Source: Stutzerimonas stutzeri RCH2 (lineage in GTDB: Bacteria; Pseudomonadota; Gammaproteobacteria; Pseudomonadales; Pseudomonadaceae). From it: a DNA stretch of 64,000 bases. Shown here piece after piece: positions 17,732 through 25,829 of the stretch. How positions within the stretch are numbered: position 1 is the stretch's first letter; the number at the start of each line of letters is the position of its first letter. The stretch spans positions 4,182,001 to 4,246,000 of the forward strand of contig NC_019936.1 of the NCBI RefSeq assembly GCF_000327065.1, in the 5' to 3' direction. Below the pieces are notes generated by a model that was not told where the DNA came from, made no database searches, and saw only the letters and a list, made by a program, of their open reading frames with translations. The position numbers and the translations under genes were made by a program.

Positions 17732-17793
17732 TGCACGCTTAAAAATCAGTGCGAGACTATTACGGGTAGGCAAATTAGGGTGATACACCGCGA
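17732..17793 (+). repeat. Noncoding repeat block, copy A
   Basis: This 62-base stretch (TGCACGCTTAAAAATCAGTG ... GGGTGATACACCGCGA) recurs at 29908-29968 with about five differences and one length change. Both copies follow a TGGCAT palindrome cluster by roughly 130-180 bases. The IS21-type left end starts six bases after this copy. Confidence 0.8.
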
Positions 17794-17798
17794 TTTGA

Positions 17799-17862
17799 TG
17801 CGGATTTCGGAGCATCGTGACCGGCCATTTCGGTTGATCGCTCATTTCGGTAGCAGCGTGAC
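17799..17862. repeat. IS21-family left terminal repeat
   Basis: TGCGGATTTCGGAG (17799-17812) followed by GTGACCGG matches in inverse the segment ending at 28290, with one length difference in the middle. The end begins TG as IS21-family ends do, and a second GTGACC (17859-17864) gives the internal repeat usual for the family. No target duplication is visible between 17794-17798 and 28291-28295. Confidence 0.6.
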
Positions 17863-17902
17863 CTATTTCCCGCGCTCTCCGAAACAGGCGGTACGGCTTA
17901 CC

Positions 17903-17998
17903 TGCGGATTCCGCGGCCATTCGGCCACCGACTCAACGCTGATCCGGCCACCCGTTCCACATGCATCCGGCCACTGATTCCACGGCCATCCGGCCACC
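17903..17998. repeat. CGGCCA repeat array
   Basis: A degenerate unit of the form TGATTCCACGGCCATCCGGCCACC is repeated several times at about 22-bp spacing. It looks like the multi-repeat end of a different IS21-type element. No gene is present. Confidence 0.5.
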
Positions 17999-18006
17999 CT
18001 TGAGTA

Positions 18007-18244
18007 TTCGCATTGGTTCCGACACTAATTCGCATGCCTAACCAACACTGATTCGCACGCAAAACCGACACAACGCGTTTTTCAAAATCGACAGCCTTTC
18101 GCACACATCGACACCTATTCGCATCCTCCGACAGCCATTCGCACGCCCCGACACCTATTCGCATCCCTCCGGCAGCCATTCGCACGCCACCGACACCTAT
18201 TCGCATCCCTCCGACAGTCATTCGCACCACACCGACAGTTCGCT
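18007..18244 (+). repeat. Array of ~21-bp TTCGCA direct repeats
   Basis: TTCGCA starts at 18007, 18029, 18052, 18098, 18118, 18138, 18158, 18179, 18200 and 18221, plus a last TTCGCT at 18239. Most starts are 20-23 bases apart, with CCGACAGC or CGACACCTA between them. Spacing of two helical turns and one orientation suggest a multi-site protein-binding array: a transposon end, iterons or an operator array ahead of chrB. The stretch 17575-18358 holds no gene. Confidence 0.75.
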
Positions 18245-18358
18245 TTGCCGGTGCCCGGAGATAAGCAGTCACTGACGCTGCAGAGCCCATATCGCAGTTC
18301 CAAATAGAGCAGCCGCAGAGTAATGTAGAGATCGAACATATTTGGTGAGATCGTTACA

Positions 18359-19303
18359 TTGATTAATTGGCTATGTCTCGTGATGGCACTGCCTACGGCA
18401 AATGCCGCCGAGCGAATGCGGGCTTGGCGGACGCTGAAGAGTGCAGGAGCTGCCGTTCTTCGCGACGGCGTGTACCTATTGCCGGATGGCTCGGCTAGTC
18501 GTGAGGTACTGGAGTCCGTCGAGCGTGACGTGCTGGATAGTGGTGGCTCGGCGTCGCTCCTGCCGGTCACTGATCCCCAGGGTGAGCGCTTCATACCTCT
18601 CTTTGACCGTGGCGACGACTACACCAGGTTGCGCTCGGAGGTTGAGCCCCAACTGGCCCAGCTGACGCCCGAGAACGCACTGGCGACTGCTCGCCAGGCC
18701 CGCAAGCTGCGCAAGTCGTTCGCGCAGATCCAAGCCATCGACTTCTTTCCGGGCGCAGCTCTGCAACAGGCAGACGCGCTGCTGCGTGACCTCGAAGTGG
18801 CCATCAACCGCGCGCTTTCCAAGGATGAGCCCACCAGCCACGAGCAAATCATCGAGCAACTCGACCCGCGGGACTACCAAGGGCGAACCTGGGCGACTCG
18901 CCAGCGCCCCTGGGTGGACCGCCTGGCCAGCGCCTGGCTGATCCGCCGCTTCATCGATCCAGGTGCCAGCATCCTCTGGCTTCCCTCTCTTGATGCGTGC
19001 CCTGCGGAAGCACTTGGGTTCGATTTCGATGGTGCCCAGTTCAGCCATGTCGGCAACAAGGTCACCTTCGAAACCCTGCAGGCCAGCTTCGGGCTGGAGG
19101 CTCCAGGGCTTCAGCGCGTAGGGGCTCTAGTTCACTACCTGGACGTGGGGGGCGCGCAACCCACAGAAGCAACGGGTGTAGAGCGCGTACTGGCCGGACT
19201 GCGAGCCAGCATCGAAAACGACGATCAGTTATTGGCTGCGGCCTGCGCCATCTTCGATGGGCTGCTGGCTGCATTCGGCAAGGAAGGACAGAGTGATGAG
19301 TGA
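18359..19303 (+). CDS. chrB: Chromate resistance protein ChrB
   Basis: A 314-residue ChrB-family protein. The N-terminal part (LCLVMALPTANAAERMRAWRTLKSAGAAVLRDGVYLLP) and the C-terminal part (RPWVDRLASAWLIRRFIDPGASILWL ... LVHYLDVGG) are both diagnostic. ChrB proteins act as chromate-sensitive regulators of chrA expression. The start is TTG 18359 with GGTGAG upstream; internal ATG 18383 would delete the conserved N-terminal strand. It overlaps chrA by 8 bases. Upstream, AATGTA and TACATT half-sites (about 18325 and 18354) may be its operator. Confidence 0.88.
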   Translation: MINWLCLVMALPTANAAERMRAWRTLKSAGAAVLRDGVYLLPDGSASREVLESVERDVLDSGGSASLLPVTDPQGERFIPLFDRGDDYTRLRSEVEPQLAQLTPENALATARQARKLRKSFAQIQAIDFFPGAALQQADALLRDLEVAINRALSKDEPTSHEQIIEQLDPRDYQGRTWATRQRPWVDRLASAWLIRRFIDPGASILWLPSLDACPAEALGFDFDGAQFSHVGNKVTFETLQASFGLEAPGLQRVGALVHYLDVGGAQPTEATGVERVLAGLRASIENDDQLLAAACAIFDGLLAAFGKEGQSDE

Positions 19304-20657
19304 GACAGCCATGCAAGCGACAGAGCAAGACCAGGACAGGGTAGAAAAAATTGGCCTACTCGAGGCATTTCTGTTCTGGCTGAAACTCGGTTTCATCAGC
19401 TTCGGTGGCCCAGCCGGGCAGATCTCGATCATGCACCAGGAGCTGGTGGAGCGGCGGCGCTGGATCTCGGAGCGCCGTTTCCTGCATGCGTTGAACTACT
19501 GCATGCTCCTGCCAGGCCCGGAGGCTCAGCAACTGGCCACCTATATCGGCTGGCTCATGCATCGCACTTGGGGTGGGGTGATCGCCGGCGTACTGTTTGT
19601 GCTGCCCTCACTGTTCATCCTGATCGCCCTGTCCTGGGTCTACATCGCTTTCGGCGAAGTGCCGGTGGTGGCGGGATTGTTTTACGGCATCAAACCCGCC
19701 GTCACCGCCATCGTTGTTCAGGCTGCCCACCGTATCGGTTCACGCGCGCTGAAAAACAACTGGTTGTGGGCGATCGCTGCTGCCTCCTTCGTGGCGATCT
19801 TCGCCCTCAATATCCCGTTCCCGCTGATCGTTCTAGGGGCGGCCATGATTGGCTACCTGGGCGGACGCTATGCCCCGGACAAGTTCAGCGTCGGTGGTGG
19901 GCATGGGGCATCCAAACAGTCCTATGGGCCGGCATTGATCGACGATGACACGCCACCGCCGGCGCATGCGCGCTTCCGCTGGTCGCGCTTGGCTCTGTTG
20001 GTCGCCGTAGGAGCTGTGCTGTGGGCCTTGCCGATGGGGCTACTGACCGCCCTATATGGTTGGGAGGGCACCCTGACTCAAATGGGCTGGTTCTTCACCA
20101 AGGCTGCTCTACTCACCTTCGGCGGCGCCTATGCGGTATTGCCGTATGTCTATCAGGGCGCGGTAGGCCATTACGGCTGGCTGACCCCCACCCAGATGAT
20201 CGATGGCCTGGCGCTGGGCGAGACCACCCCAGGGCCGCTGATCATGGTGGTGGCCTTCGTGGGCTTCGTTGGTGCCTATGTGCATCAGGTCTTCGGGCCA
20301 GAACAGGCATTCCTTGCCGGCGCTGTAGCAGCCAGCCTCGTCACCTGGTTTACCTTCCTGCCCTCGTTCCTGTTCATCCTCGCCGGCGGGCCGCTGGTGG
20401 AATCCACCCACAACGAACTGAAGTTCACCGCGCCGCTGACCGGCATTACTGCTGCGGTGGTTGGCGTCATCCTCAACCTGGCGCTGTTCTTCGGCTATCA
20501 CGTGCTGTGGCCTGAGGGTTTTGCTGGCAGCTTCGATTGGCTCTCGGCGTTGATCGCTGTCGGTGCCGCAGTCGCACTTTTCCGCTTCAAGCGTGGAGTC
20601 ATCCAGGTGTTGGTGGGATGTGCTCTTGTGGGTTTGGCTATCCACCTGTTGCGTTAG
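19296..20657 (+). CDS. chrA: Chromate efflux transporter ChrA
   Basis: A 453-residue inner-membrane protein of the long-chain CHR family, with two homologous halves each containing a CHR domain. The N-half has LGFISFGGPAGQISIMHQELV and LPGPEAQQLATYIGWL, and the C-half has ALLTFGGAYAVLPYVYQ and GLALGETTPGPLIMVVAFVGF. Known members expel chromate using the proton gradient. AAGGAAGGA precedes ATG 19296; the frame also opens earlier but only inside chrB. It is coupled to chrB and followed 9 bases later by a rhodanese gene. Confidence 0.95.
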   Translation: MSETAMQATEQDQDRVEKIGLLEAFLFWLKLGFISFGGPAGQISIMHQELVERRRWISERRFLHALNYCMLLPGPEAQQLATYIGWLMHRTWGGVIAGVLFVLPSLFILIALSWVYIAFGEVPVVAGLFYGIKPAVTAIVVQAAHRIGSRALKNNWLWAIAAASFVAIFALNIPFPLIVLGAAMIGYLGGRYAPDKFSVGGGHGASKQSYGPALIDDDTPPPAHARFRWSRLALLVAVGAVLWALPMGLLTALYGWEGTLTQMGWFFTKAALLTFGGAYAVLPYVYQGAVGHYGWLTPTQMIDGLALGETTPGPLIMVVAFVGFVGAYVHQVFGPEQAFLAGAVAASLVTWFTFLPSFLFILAGGPLVESTHNELKFTAPLTGITAAVVGVILNLALFFGYHVLWPEGFAGSFDWLSALIAVGAAVALFRFKRGVIQVLVGCALVGLAIHLLR

Positions 20658-20666
20658 GGAGAGGTT

Positions 20667-20990
20667 ATGGAGCGCATATCGATTCGCGAGCTCGCTGAGT
20701 GGCAGGCTTCAGGTCGCTGCTTTGAGTTACTCGATGTGCGCCGAGCTATCGCACGCAACGCTGACGGAGCACAGATCGCTGAGGCGAAATGGTATGACCC
20801 CGAACAGCTTTTCTCTTGGAAGGATCAAGTGCCACGGGATCGCCCCGTGATTCTTTACTGCGCTCATGGGCATGAGATCAGCCAGGGGTGTGCCGCTACT
20901 CTCTGGGCAATGGGACTGGATGCGCGGTATCTCGTCGACGGCTTTGCAGGTTGGCGTGAAGCCAAGCAGCCGGTGTGCGATTTGGTCTAG
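20667..20990 (+). CDS. chrE: Rhodanese-like protein of the chromate operon
   Basis: A 107-residue single rhodanese domain with active-site loop CAHGHEISQG (Cys65). ISIRELAEWQASG and LLDVRRAIARNADG are the usual N-terminal elements, and LVDGFAGWREAKQPV closes the fold. Rhodanese-type ChrE proteins occur in some chr operons and may help release chromium-thiol complexes; that role is not firmly established. It lies 9 bases after chrA and is followed by a hairpin. Confidence 0.8.
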   Translation: MERISIRELAEWQASGRCFELLDVRRAIARNADGAQIAEAKWYDPEQLFSWKDQVPRDRPVILYCAHGHEISQGCAATLWAMGLDARYLVDGFAGWREAKQPVCDLV

Positions 20991-21000
20991 CCATCTGGTT

Positions 21001-21026
21001 CTGGCCGCCTCACGAGAGGCGGCCAG
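21001..21026. terminator. Hairpin between convergent genes
   Basis: CTGGCCGCCT and AGGCGGCCAG form a perfect 10-bp stem with a CACGAG loop between chrE (plus) and the YHYH peptide gene (minus). There is no T-run on either side, so termination here would be weak or Rho-assisted. Confidence 0.5.
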
Positions 21027-21037
21027 CACTGCCTAAA

Positions 21038-21172
21038 TCAATGGCAGTGGTACTCGCCCGTGGAGTGGTTGGTATGGCAGCCCTTCGAGTCGGTGCCTCC
21101 GCTATGGGCAACTGCGACAGCAGAGGACAGGGCAATCACGGTGGCGATCAGGGCGGCAGAAAGCTTCTTCAT
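21038..21172 (-). CDS. Small secreted YHYH-domain protein
   Basis: A 44-residue product. A signal peptide (MKKLSAALIATVIALSSAVAVA) is followed by HSGGTDSKGCHTNHSTGEYHCH, which is the YHYH-type Cys/His module found at the ends of many exported proteins. Mature length is only about 22 residues, with two Cys and four His, so metal binding in the periplasm is plausible. GGAG stands 8 bases ahead of the ATG. It is the last gene after traX in the metal-efflux operon. Confidence 0.75.
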   Translation of the reverse strand: MKKLSAALIATVIALSSAVAVAHSGGTDSKGCHTNHSTGEYHCH

Positions 21173-21271
21173 GTTCAAACTCCGTTTCGATTGGCTCTTA
21201 TATGTGATCTAGGTCACACTCCGGATTATGGCAAAAGGCCTGCATTGAGCAAGGGGATTTTGATCGACCGG

Positions 21272-21973
21272 TCAGAGAGCCGCACGAAACAACGCCAGCA
21301 CCGCTAGATGGCCGGGGTAGAAGTAGTAACCCCAGCGCCCCACTGGCCATATGTGTTGGGTGATTTTCTGGCGCAATAGCCACAGGCCAACCAGCGGAGC
21401 CGCAAAGGTCGTGGCCATGGCCCACCAGGTGCCAAAGGGACCAGCTCCGATCCAACCGTCACGGCTATTGGCCAACACGCTGATGACTGCGGGTATGAGC
21501 CAGGTGACCCCGGGGCGCTGCACTGCCAACACCATGGTGGCCGGCAGCAGGACTCCAAACGCGCCGTACATCAGCCGATCATGAAGCACTGTCGCAACGG
21601 TCAACGTGAATAGCCCCAGCATCAAGCCTGCACGATCGCTGTGATGGACACTCCAAGCAACTATGAGCCCCAACATCAGTGTCGGCATGACATTCAGCGT
21701 ATTGCTCATCTCGGACAACGCCCGATACGGCAGCTCGGATATGAGGCTAAAAGCCAGTAGCCAGCTCAGATAACGAAAGTTGTTATCGCTGTACAGATCT
21801 CCTGGGCGTGAACGTGACACGTTGGCGGCAATACCCACGCAGAACAGTGGGAAGGCGAAGCGTCCAACCACGAACAGCCAGGCTGTCTCTTCAGGCCAGA
21901 GATAGCGCAGGTGGTCTATGACCATCGTCAGCATGGCGAGCCATTTGACGAGATCCAGGCTGGTCGAGCGCAT
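21272..21973 (-). CDS. traX: TraX-family membrane acyltransferase-like protein
   Basis: A 233-residue protein starting at ATG 21973, coupled to the preceding gene by TAATG. STSLDLVKWLAMLTMVIDHLRYLW, VGRFAFPLFCVGIAANV and WLLAFSLISELPYRAL are TraX signatures; eight or so hydrophobic segments follow. F-plasmid TraX acetylates pilin, but the family is spread widely outside conjugation clusters and its role there is unknown. No pilin or transfer gene is nearby. Its place in a metal-resistance operon is unusual. Confidence 0.82.
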   Translation of the reverse strand: MRSTSLDLVKWLAMLTMVIDHLRYLWPEETAWLFVVGRFAFPLFCVGIAANVSRSRPGDLYSDNNFRYLSWLLAFSLISELPYRALSEMSNTLNVMPTLMLGLIVAWSVHHSDRAGLMLGLFTLTVATVLHDRLMYGAFGVLLPATMVLAVQRPGVTWLIPAVISVLANSRDGWIGAGPFGTWWAMATTFAAPLVGLWLLRQKITQHIWPVGRWGYYFYPGHLAVLALFRAAL

Positions 21974-22413
21974 TACCCCATGATCCCGAGGGTCACCACG
22001 GTGAGCACCAAGTATCGAGCAGCCTTGGCCAGCAGCACGATCAATAAGAAGCTCCAAAAGGGTTCGCGCATGACGCCGGCAATCAGGGTCAGCGGGTCGC
22101 CAATGATCGGCACCCAGCTCAGCAGCAGTGACCAACGACCGTAGCGGTGGTAGGCCCGCTGCGCGCGGGCCAGCTTGTCGTCACTGACTGGAAACCAGCG
22201 CTTGTGCCGGTAACGCTCAATGTAGAGACCGAGCAGCCAGTTGAGCGCGGAACCCAGAACGTTTCCTGCTGTAGCCACCACCAACAGCATGACCACCGAG
22301 TAGTTGCCACTTATCAGCAGGCCGGTGAGCACTGCCTCGGACTGTGCAGGGATCAAAGTCGCGGCACTGAAGGCCGCGAGGAATAGGCCCAGGTAGCCTG
22401 ATAGCTCCCACAT
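21973..22413 (-). CDS. YqaA-like DedA/VTT-family membrane protein
   Basis: A 146-residue protein with GLFLAAFSAATLIPAQSEAVLTGLLISG, NVLGSALNWLLGLYIER and WVPIIGDPLTLIAGVMREPFWSFLLIVLLAKAARYLVL, matching the YqaA branch of the SNARE-associated (VTT) family. DedA/VTT proteins move or flip lipids or support envelope ion homeostasis; the function of YqaA is open. Its start directly abuts the stop of rcnA and its stop overlaps the traX start, so it belongs to the same transcript. Confidence 0.82.
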   Translation of the reverse strand: MWELSGYLGLFLAAFSAATLIPAQSEAVLTGLLISGNYSVVMLLVVATAGNVLGSALNWLLGLYIERYRHKRWFPVSDDKLARAQRAYHRYGRWSLLLSWVPIIGDPLTLIAGVMREPFWSFLLIVLLAKAARYLVLTVVTLGIMG

Positions 22414-23535
22414 TTAGGCGGTCAGACCGATCCAGCCATGAACGCCGACATAGATACCGACACCAATGATGAGCACGCTCGAGAGGTAGGGCGCGCGACG
22501 CGCGACTGCCCCCAGCCATGGCCAACGATTAGAGGCCTGGCGAGCGCCTACTGCGGCAGCTGCGCCGACGGACACCAGCGTCAGCGCCAGACCGACACTA
22601 AAGCACAGCACCAGAACAGCCCCGAGTGCGACTTCCTTCACCTGCAGGCACAGCAACAACACCGTGATTGCGGCGGGACAAGGGATCAGTCCCCCGGTCA
22701 GGCCGAATAGGATGATCTGCCCAGTGGTGACGTTGCGGTTATTGAAGCGGTTGCGGATGTCGTTGGCGTGGGCTCGCTCATGAGCATCCTGATACCCCTC
22801 CACCGACAGCTCCAGGCCCTGCAGATCGGAATGGTCGTGGCCGTGGTCGTGCTCATGGAAATCGAGGTCGTAATCGTGCGAATGGCCCACGTGACCAAGG
22901 CTCAGGCGCGCGGTGAACTGATGGGGTTCGGGGATCTCTGACTCCGACTCCAGGTATTCGCCGCACTGCACAAAGCGGAATAGCTGAGCTGTTCCGTCTG
23001 GGCGTGTCGTCGACAGGCTCACGTCCTCTGCCGGCCAGGAATGGCCACTCAGGGTGCGCAAGCGCCAGCGCGGGGGAACACCTTCTTCAAAGATCGAAAG
23101 CTCGATGCGCCCGTGTCCGGTATCGATTCGGCGGGTCTCATCGTGATGGTGATCATGCGCGTGATCACCTTCTTCGAAACGCCACATCTGCTCCCCACGC
23201 CAGGTGCGCCAGAGCATCCACAACGCGATGGTGATGATGATCGCGGCAGAAGCGAGCTGGAAGTACGGCTCTGTCGTTTCGGCATTCAGGTTCTGGCCCA
23301 GATACATGCCACCCATGGCCACCAGCCAGACCACTGCTGTGTGCGAGATTGTCGCTGCCAAACCCAGCAGGATTGCCTGCTTTACGGTGCCCCGGATGGC
23401 GACGATGAAGGCCGCCATCATGGTCTTCGAGTGGCCCGGCTCCAGGCCATGCAATGCCCCCAGGAGGATAGCGCTGGGGAAGTACAGCCAAGCGTGGGAC
23501 GCACCCTGCTGCAGTAATTCGGCAAAGCTCGACAT
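22414..23535 (-). CDS. rcnA: Nickel/cobalt efflux transporter (NicO/RcnA family)
   Basis: A 373-residue inner-membrane exporter. The first helices contain ALHGLEPGHSKTMMAAFIVA, the RcnA metal-translocation motif, and a later helix has GLTGGLIPCPAAITVLLLCLQ. The central loop (~120-245) is rich in His and acidic residues (DHAHDHHHDETRR, HVGHSHDYDLDFHEHDHGHDHSD). This suggests Ni/Co binding. The adjacent repressor gene and its GC-rich operator support control by the same metals. E. coli RcnA is shorter in the loop; the extended loop here could carry an extra regulatory domain. Confidence 0.88.
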   Translation of the reverse strand: MSSFAELLQQGASHAWLYFPSAILLGALHGLEPGHSKTMMAAFIVAIRGTVKQAILLGLAATISHTAVVWLVAMGGMYLGQNLNAETTEPYFQLASAAIIITIALWMLWRTWRGEQMWRFEEGDHAHDHHHDETRRIDTGHGRIELSIFEEGVPPRWRLRTLSGHSWPAEDVSLSTTRPDGTAQLFRFVQCGEYLESESEIPEPHQFTARLSLGHVGHSHDYDLDFHEHDHGHDHSDLQGLELSVEGYQDAHERAHANDIRNRFNNRNVTTGQIILFGLTGGLIPCPAAITVLLLCLQVKEVALGAVLVLCFSVGLALTLVSVGAAAAVGARQASNRWPWLGAVARRAPYLSSVLIIGVGIYVGVHGWIGLTA

Positions 23536-23543
23536 AGGGAGAC

Positions 23544-23837
23544 CTACAGGTACTTCGTGATCTGCTTGAAGTCTTCAAGGGAGGTGCGCTCGCCAGTGGC
23601 GAGAGCGTCCATCGTGTGCTCCAGACAGTGATCGATGTGATCTTGAATCAGGGTGCGCTTGGCCTGGCACACGGCCTTCTCAACGGCATGCAGCTGCTGC
23701 GCGATATCAACGCACTCACGACCATCCTCGATCATGGTGATGATGCTGCGCAGATGACCCTCAGCGCGTTTCAGGCGCTTCACGACATCGCTGTGGCTCT
23801 GGTGCCGATGGCCATGGCTGTGCTCGTGATCGCTCAT
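23544..23837 (-). CDS. rcnR: Metal-responsive repressor, RcnR/DmeR type
   Basis: A 97-residue CsoR/RcnR-family helical protein starting at ATG 23837. The N-terminus MSDHEHSHGHRHQSHSDVVKRLKRAEGHLRSI is His-rich. The Cys in EDGRECVDIAQQLHAVEKAV and the C-terminal DHIDHCLEHT supply further metal ligands, as in the DmeR branch. Apo-protein should bind the palindrome at 23877-23895 and release it on Ni(II) or Co(II). It lies 8 bases ahead of rcnA and is first in the operon. Confidence 0.85.
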   Translation of the reverse strand: MSDHEHSHGHRHQSHSDVVKRLKRAEGHLRSIITMIEDGRECVDIAQQLHAVEKAVCQAKRTLIQDHIDHCLEHTMDALATGERTSLEDFKQITKYL

Positions 23838-23876
23838 GCCTTGAGTCCTATGTCTCGATGATTTACGCTCGCATCC

Positions 23877-23895
23877 TATCCCCCTGGGGGGGATA
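23877..23895. promoter_or_regulatory. RcnR/DmeR operator
   Basis: TATCCCCC-TGG-GGGGGATA is a perfect 8-bp inverted repeat with a C/G tract core, the form bound by RcnR-like repressors. It stands between the divergent rcnR and 23944 genes and could control both operons. Confidence 0.75.
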
Positions 23896-23943
23896 CGGTC
23901 AAACGACCCTATTCGCTCATCGCGAGATGCAAGACATAGAAAA

Positions 23944-24321
23944 ATGGCTAGTCGTAGCGCCTCGAAGAAACCCGTTATCGCATTGATACTGGCCTTGCTA
24001 TTGGCCTGGGTAGGGCATTCGCTGGCCGCCATCAAGACTCCGCTGATACCGGGTGATTACTCTGGCGCTGTGCCCCATGGTCATTCCCATGATGTGGACG
24101 CGCCGGCGTTCCCGAGCCACAAACATGCGGCTGACCATAGCCATGAGATCCCTTATCTCGGGTCGGCGCTGACACTGCTGTCACGCCCCGAGCGGGAAAC
24201 CCCTCCCAACTCGTTGCGGGCAACTGTCCCTGAAGTGCCGATCTACCTGATCGAACGGCCACCACGCTCTAGGTTGTGTTCTGAAACCGGCCGCCTTGCG
24301 GCCCAGACCACTACAACCTAG
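23944..24321 (+). CDS. His-rich exported protein
   Basis: 125 residues. A basic N-terminus followed by a hydrophobic stretch (VIALILALLLAWVGHSLAA) acts as a signal peptide or anchor. Residues ~44-70 carry HGHSHDVDAPAFPSHKHAADHSHE, eight His in a short span, clearly suited to bind divalent metal in the periplasm. No named family is certain; it recalls small CzcI/CnrY-like periplasmic metal proteins only in composition. It is read away from the rcnR operator and is 9 bases before hupE. Confidence 0.7.
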   Translation: MASRSASKKPVIALILALLLAWVGHSLAAIKTPLIPGDYSGAVPHGHSHDVDAPAFPSHKHAADHSHEIPYLGSALTLLSRPERETPPNSLRATVPEVPIYLIERPPRSRLCSETGRLAAQTTTT

Positions 24322-24330
24322 GAAATCGTT

Positions 24331-25068
24331 ATGAATTCGCTTCCCCTGAGCGGGGCAACGGCGCTGATCGCACGCCTGCGTCGACCGCTTTTTCTGCCCC
24401 TGCTTGCCATCGCTCTACTGATGGCAGTCATGCCTGAGGCGCTGGCCCACGGTGTGCCCGAAGGAGACAAGGGCTTCATCCAGGAAAGTACCGGCGTGAT
24501 GTTGATGCCCTTCATCTATATGGGCGCCAAACACATGATCACCGGCTACGACCACCTGCTGTTCCTGTTCGGTGTGATCTTCTTCCTCTACCGCCTGAAG
24601 GACGTAGGGCTGTACGTCACGCTGTTCGCGCTTGGTCACTCCATCACCCTGCTCTTTGGGGTGCTGAGCAACATCAGCATCAGCTCTTATGTGATCGACG
24701 CCATCATCGGCTTTTCGGTCGTCTACAAGGCCCTGGATAACCTCGGCGCCTTCCAGCGCTGGTTTGGCTATCAACCCGACACCCGCGCAGCAACGCTGAT
24801 CTTCGGCCTGCTTCATGGCTTCGGTCTGGCTACCAAGATCCAGGAGTTCGAGATCTCTTCTGACGGCCTGATCGCCAACCTGATTGCCTTCAACGTAGGT
24901 GTCGAGATCGGCCAGCTACTGGCTCTCGGCGGCATTCTAATTCTGATGGGCTACTGGCGACGTACCGCCAGCTTCTGGCGCCACGCCTATACCGCCAACG
25001 TCGCCATGATGAGCGCCGGCTTCTTGCTCATGGGCTACCAGATCACCGGCCTGATCGTCTCTCAGTAA
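24331..25068 (+). CDS. hupE: HupE/UreJ-family membrane protein
   Basis: A 245-residue protein with signal-like N-terminus ending ALAHGVPEGDKG and about six further hydrophobic segments. YMGAKHMITGYDHLLFLFGVIFFLYRLKDV, LFALGHSITLLFG and LIFGLLHGFGLATKIQEF are conserved HupE/UreJ_2 blocks with membrane His and Asp residues. HupE proteins move Ni2+; here the context (His-rich partner, RcnR-type operator, chromate and Ni/Co genes) favours metal handling in resistance. No urease or hydrogenase genes are nearby. Confidence 0.85.
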   Translation: MNSLPLSGATALIARLRRPLFLPLLAIALLMAVMPEALAHGVPEGDKGFIQESTGVMLMPFIYMGAKHMITGYDHLLFLFGVIFFLYRLKDVGLYVTLFALGHSITLLFGVLSNISISSYVIDAIIGFSVVYKALDNLGAFQRWFGYQPDTRAATLIFGLLHGFGLATKIQEFEISSDGLIANLIAFNVGVEIGQLLALGGILILMGYWRRTASFWRHAYTANVAMMSAGFLLMGYQITGLIVSQ

Positions 25069-25080
25069 GGAATTCTTTCT

Positions 25081-25761
25081 ATGTTCAATACCAAGCTTCC
25101 GACCCTTAACGAACTCCCCTCGACAGCACAGCTACTGCGCTCCACGATCATCGCGGCAATCATTGCCTGCGTGCTTCTGGTTACTGTGGTAATGCCTTCG
25201 GAATATGCGATCGACCCCACTGGCGTGGGCCGAGCACTTGGACTCACCCAGATGGGTGAGGTGAAGATCCAGCTGGCTGACGAGGCCCGCGCCGATGAGG
25301 TCGCAGCTCAGACTCCAACTCCGCCGCCAGCTGAAGCTATCGCCGTAGCACCTACCGCCCCGGCAACTTCCCCATCAGCTCCTGTCGAGGTCATTCCCGC
25401 TCCAGAGCAACCGACTGCGCCTGAGCAGGCAGCTGGTCTGCAGCATGAAATGAGCATCACCTTGAGCCCGAACCAGGGCGCCGAAGTGAAGCTGGAAATG
25501 AAGCAGGGAGCCAAGGTGAACTACCTCTGGACTGCCAATGGCGGCGTCGTTAACTACGACACCCACGGCGATCCTTACAACGCGCCGCGCGACTTCTACC
25601 ACGGCTATGGGAAAGGACGTTCAACCGCGGAAGACTCGGGTGTTCTGGAGGCTGCATTCGATGGCAAGCACGGTTGGTTCTGGCGCAATCGAACTAGCAA
25701 ACCGGTGACAGTTACCCTGCGCACTCAGGGCGATTACATCAGCATCAAGCGCGTAATCTGA
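25081..25761 (+). CDS. Single-span transmembrane anchor protein
   Basis: 226 residues: one N-terminal membrane helix (~22-42, IIAAIIACVLLVTVVMP), a Pro/Ala-rich spacer (~80-120, PTPPPAEAIAVAPTAP) and a periplasmic domain (~125-226). The latter contains GAEVKLEMKQGAKVNYLWTANGGVVNYDTHGDP and FDGKHGWFWRNRTSKPVTVTLRTQGDY. This type is usually called a transmembrane anchor protein and tends to accompany HupE-like genes; its function is unknown. It is 12 bases downstream of hupE and shares its operon. Confidence 0.72.
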   Translation: MFNTKLPTLNELPSTAQLLRSTIIAAIIACVLLVTVVMPSEYAIDPTGVGRALGLTQMGEVKIQLADEARADEVAAQTPTPPPAEAIAVAPTAPATSPSAPVEVIPAPEQPTAPEQAAGLQHEMSITLSPNQGAEVKLEMKQGAKVNYLWTANGGVVNYDTHGDPYNAPRDFYHGYGKGRSTAEDSGVLEAAFDGKHGWFWRNRTSKPVTVTLRTQGDYISIKRVI

Positions 25762-25829
25762 CTTCACCAGGCAGCCCTGAATGGGGCTGCCATCAATGCC
25801 TGCAGGCCATACGGCTAGAGCTCTGCGTG

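Noticed and set aside
18007..18244. CRISPR array
   Set aside because: Units are ~21 bp with only short, semi-conserved gaps; there are no unique ~30-bp spacers and no cas genes.
21272..21973. Conjugation cluster because of TraX
   Set aside because: No relaxase, coupling protein or type IV secretion gene is present in the window; TraX homologues are common outside transfer regions.
21974..22135. N-terminal extension of TraX
   Set aside because: It overlaps the YqaA-like gene; TraX homology begins at ATG 21973, which overlaps the previous stop.
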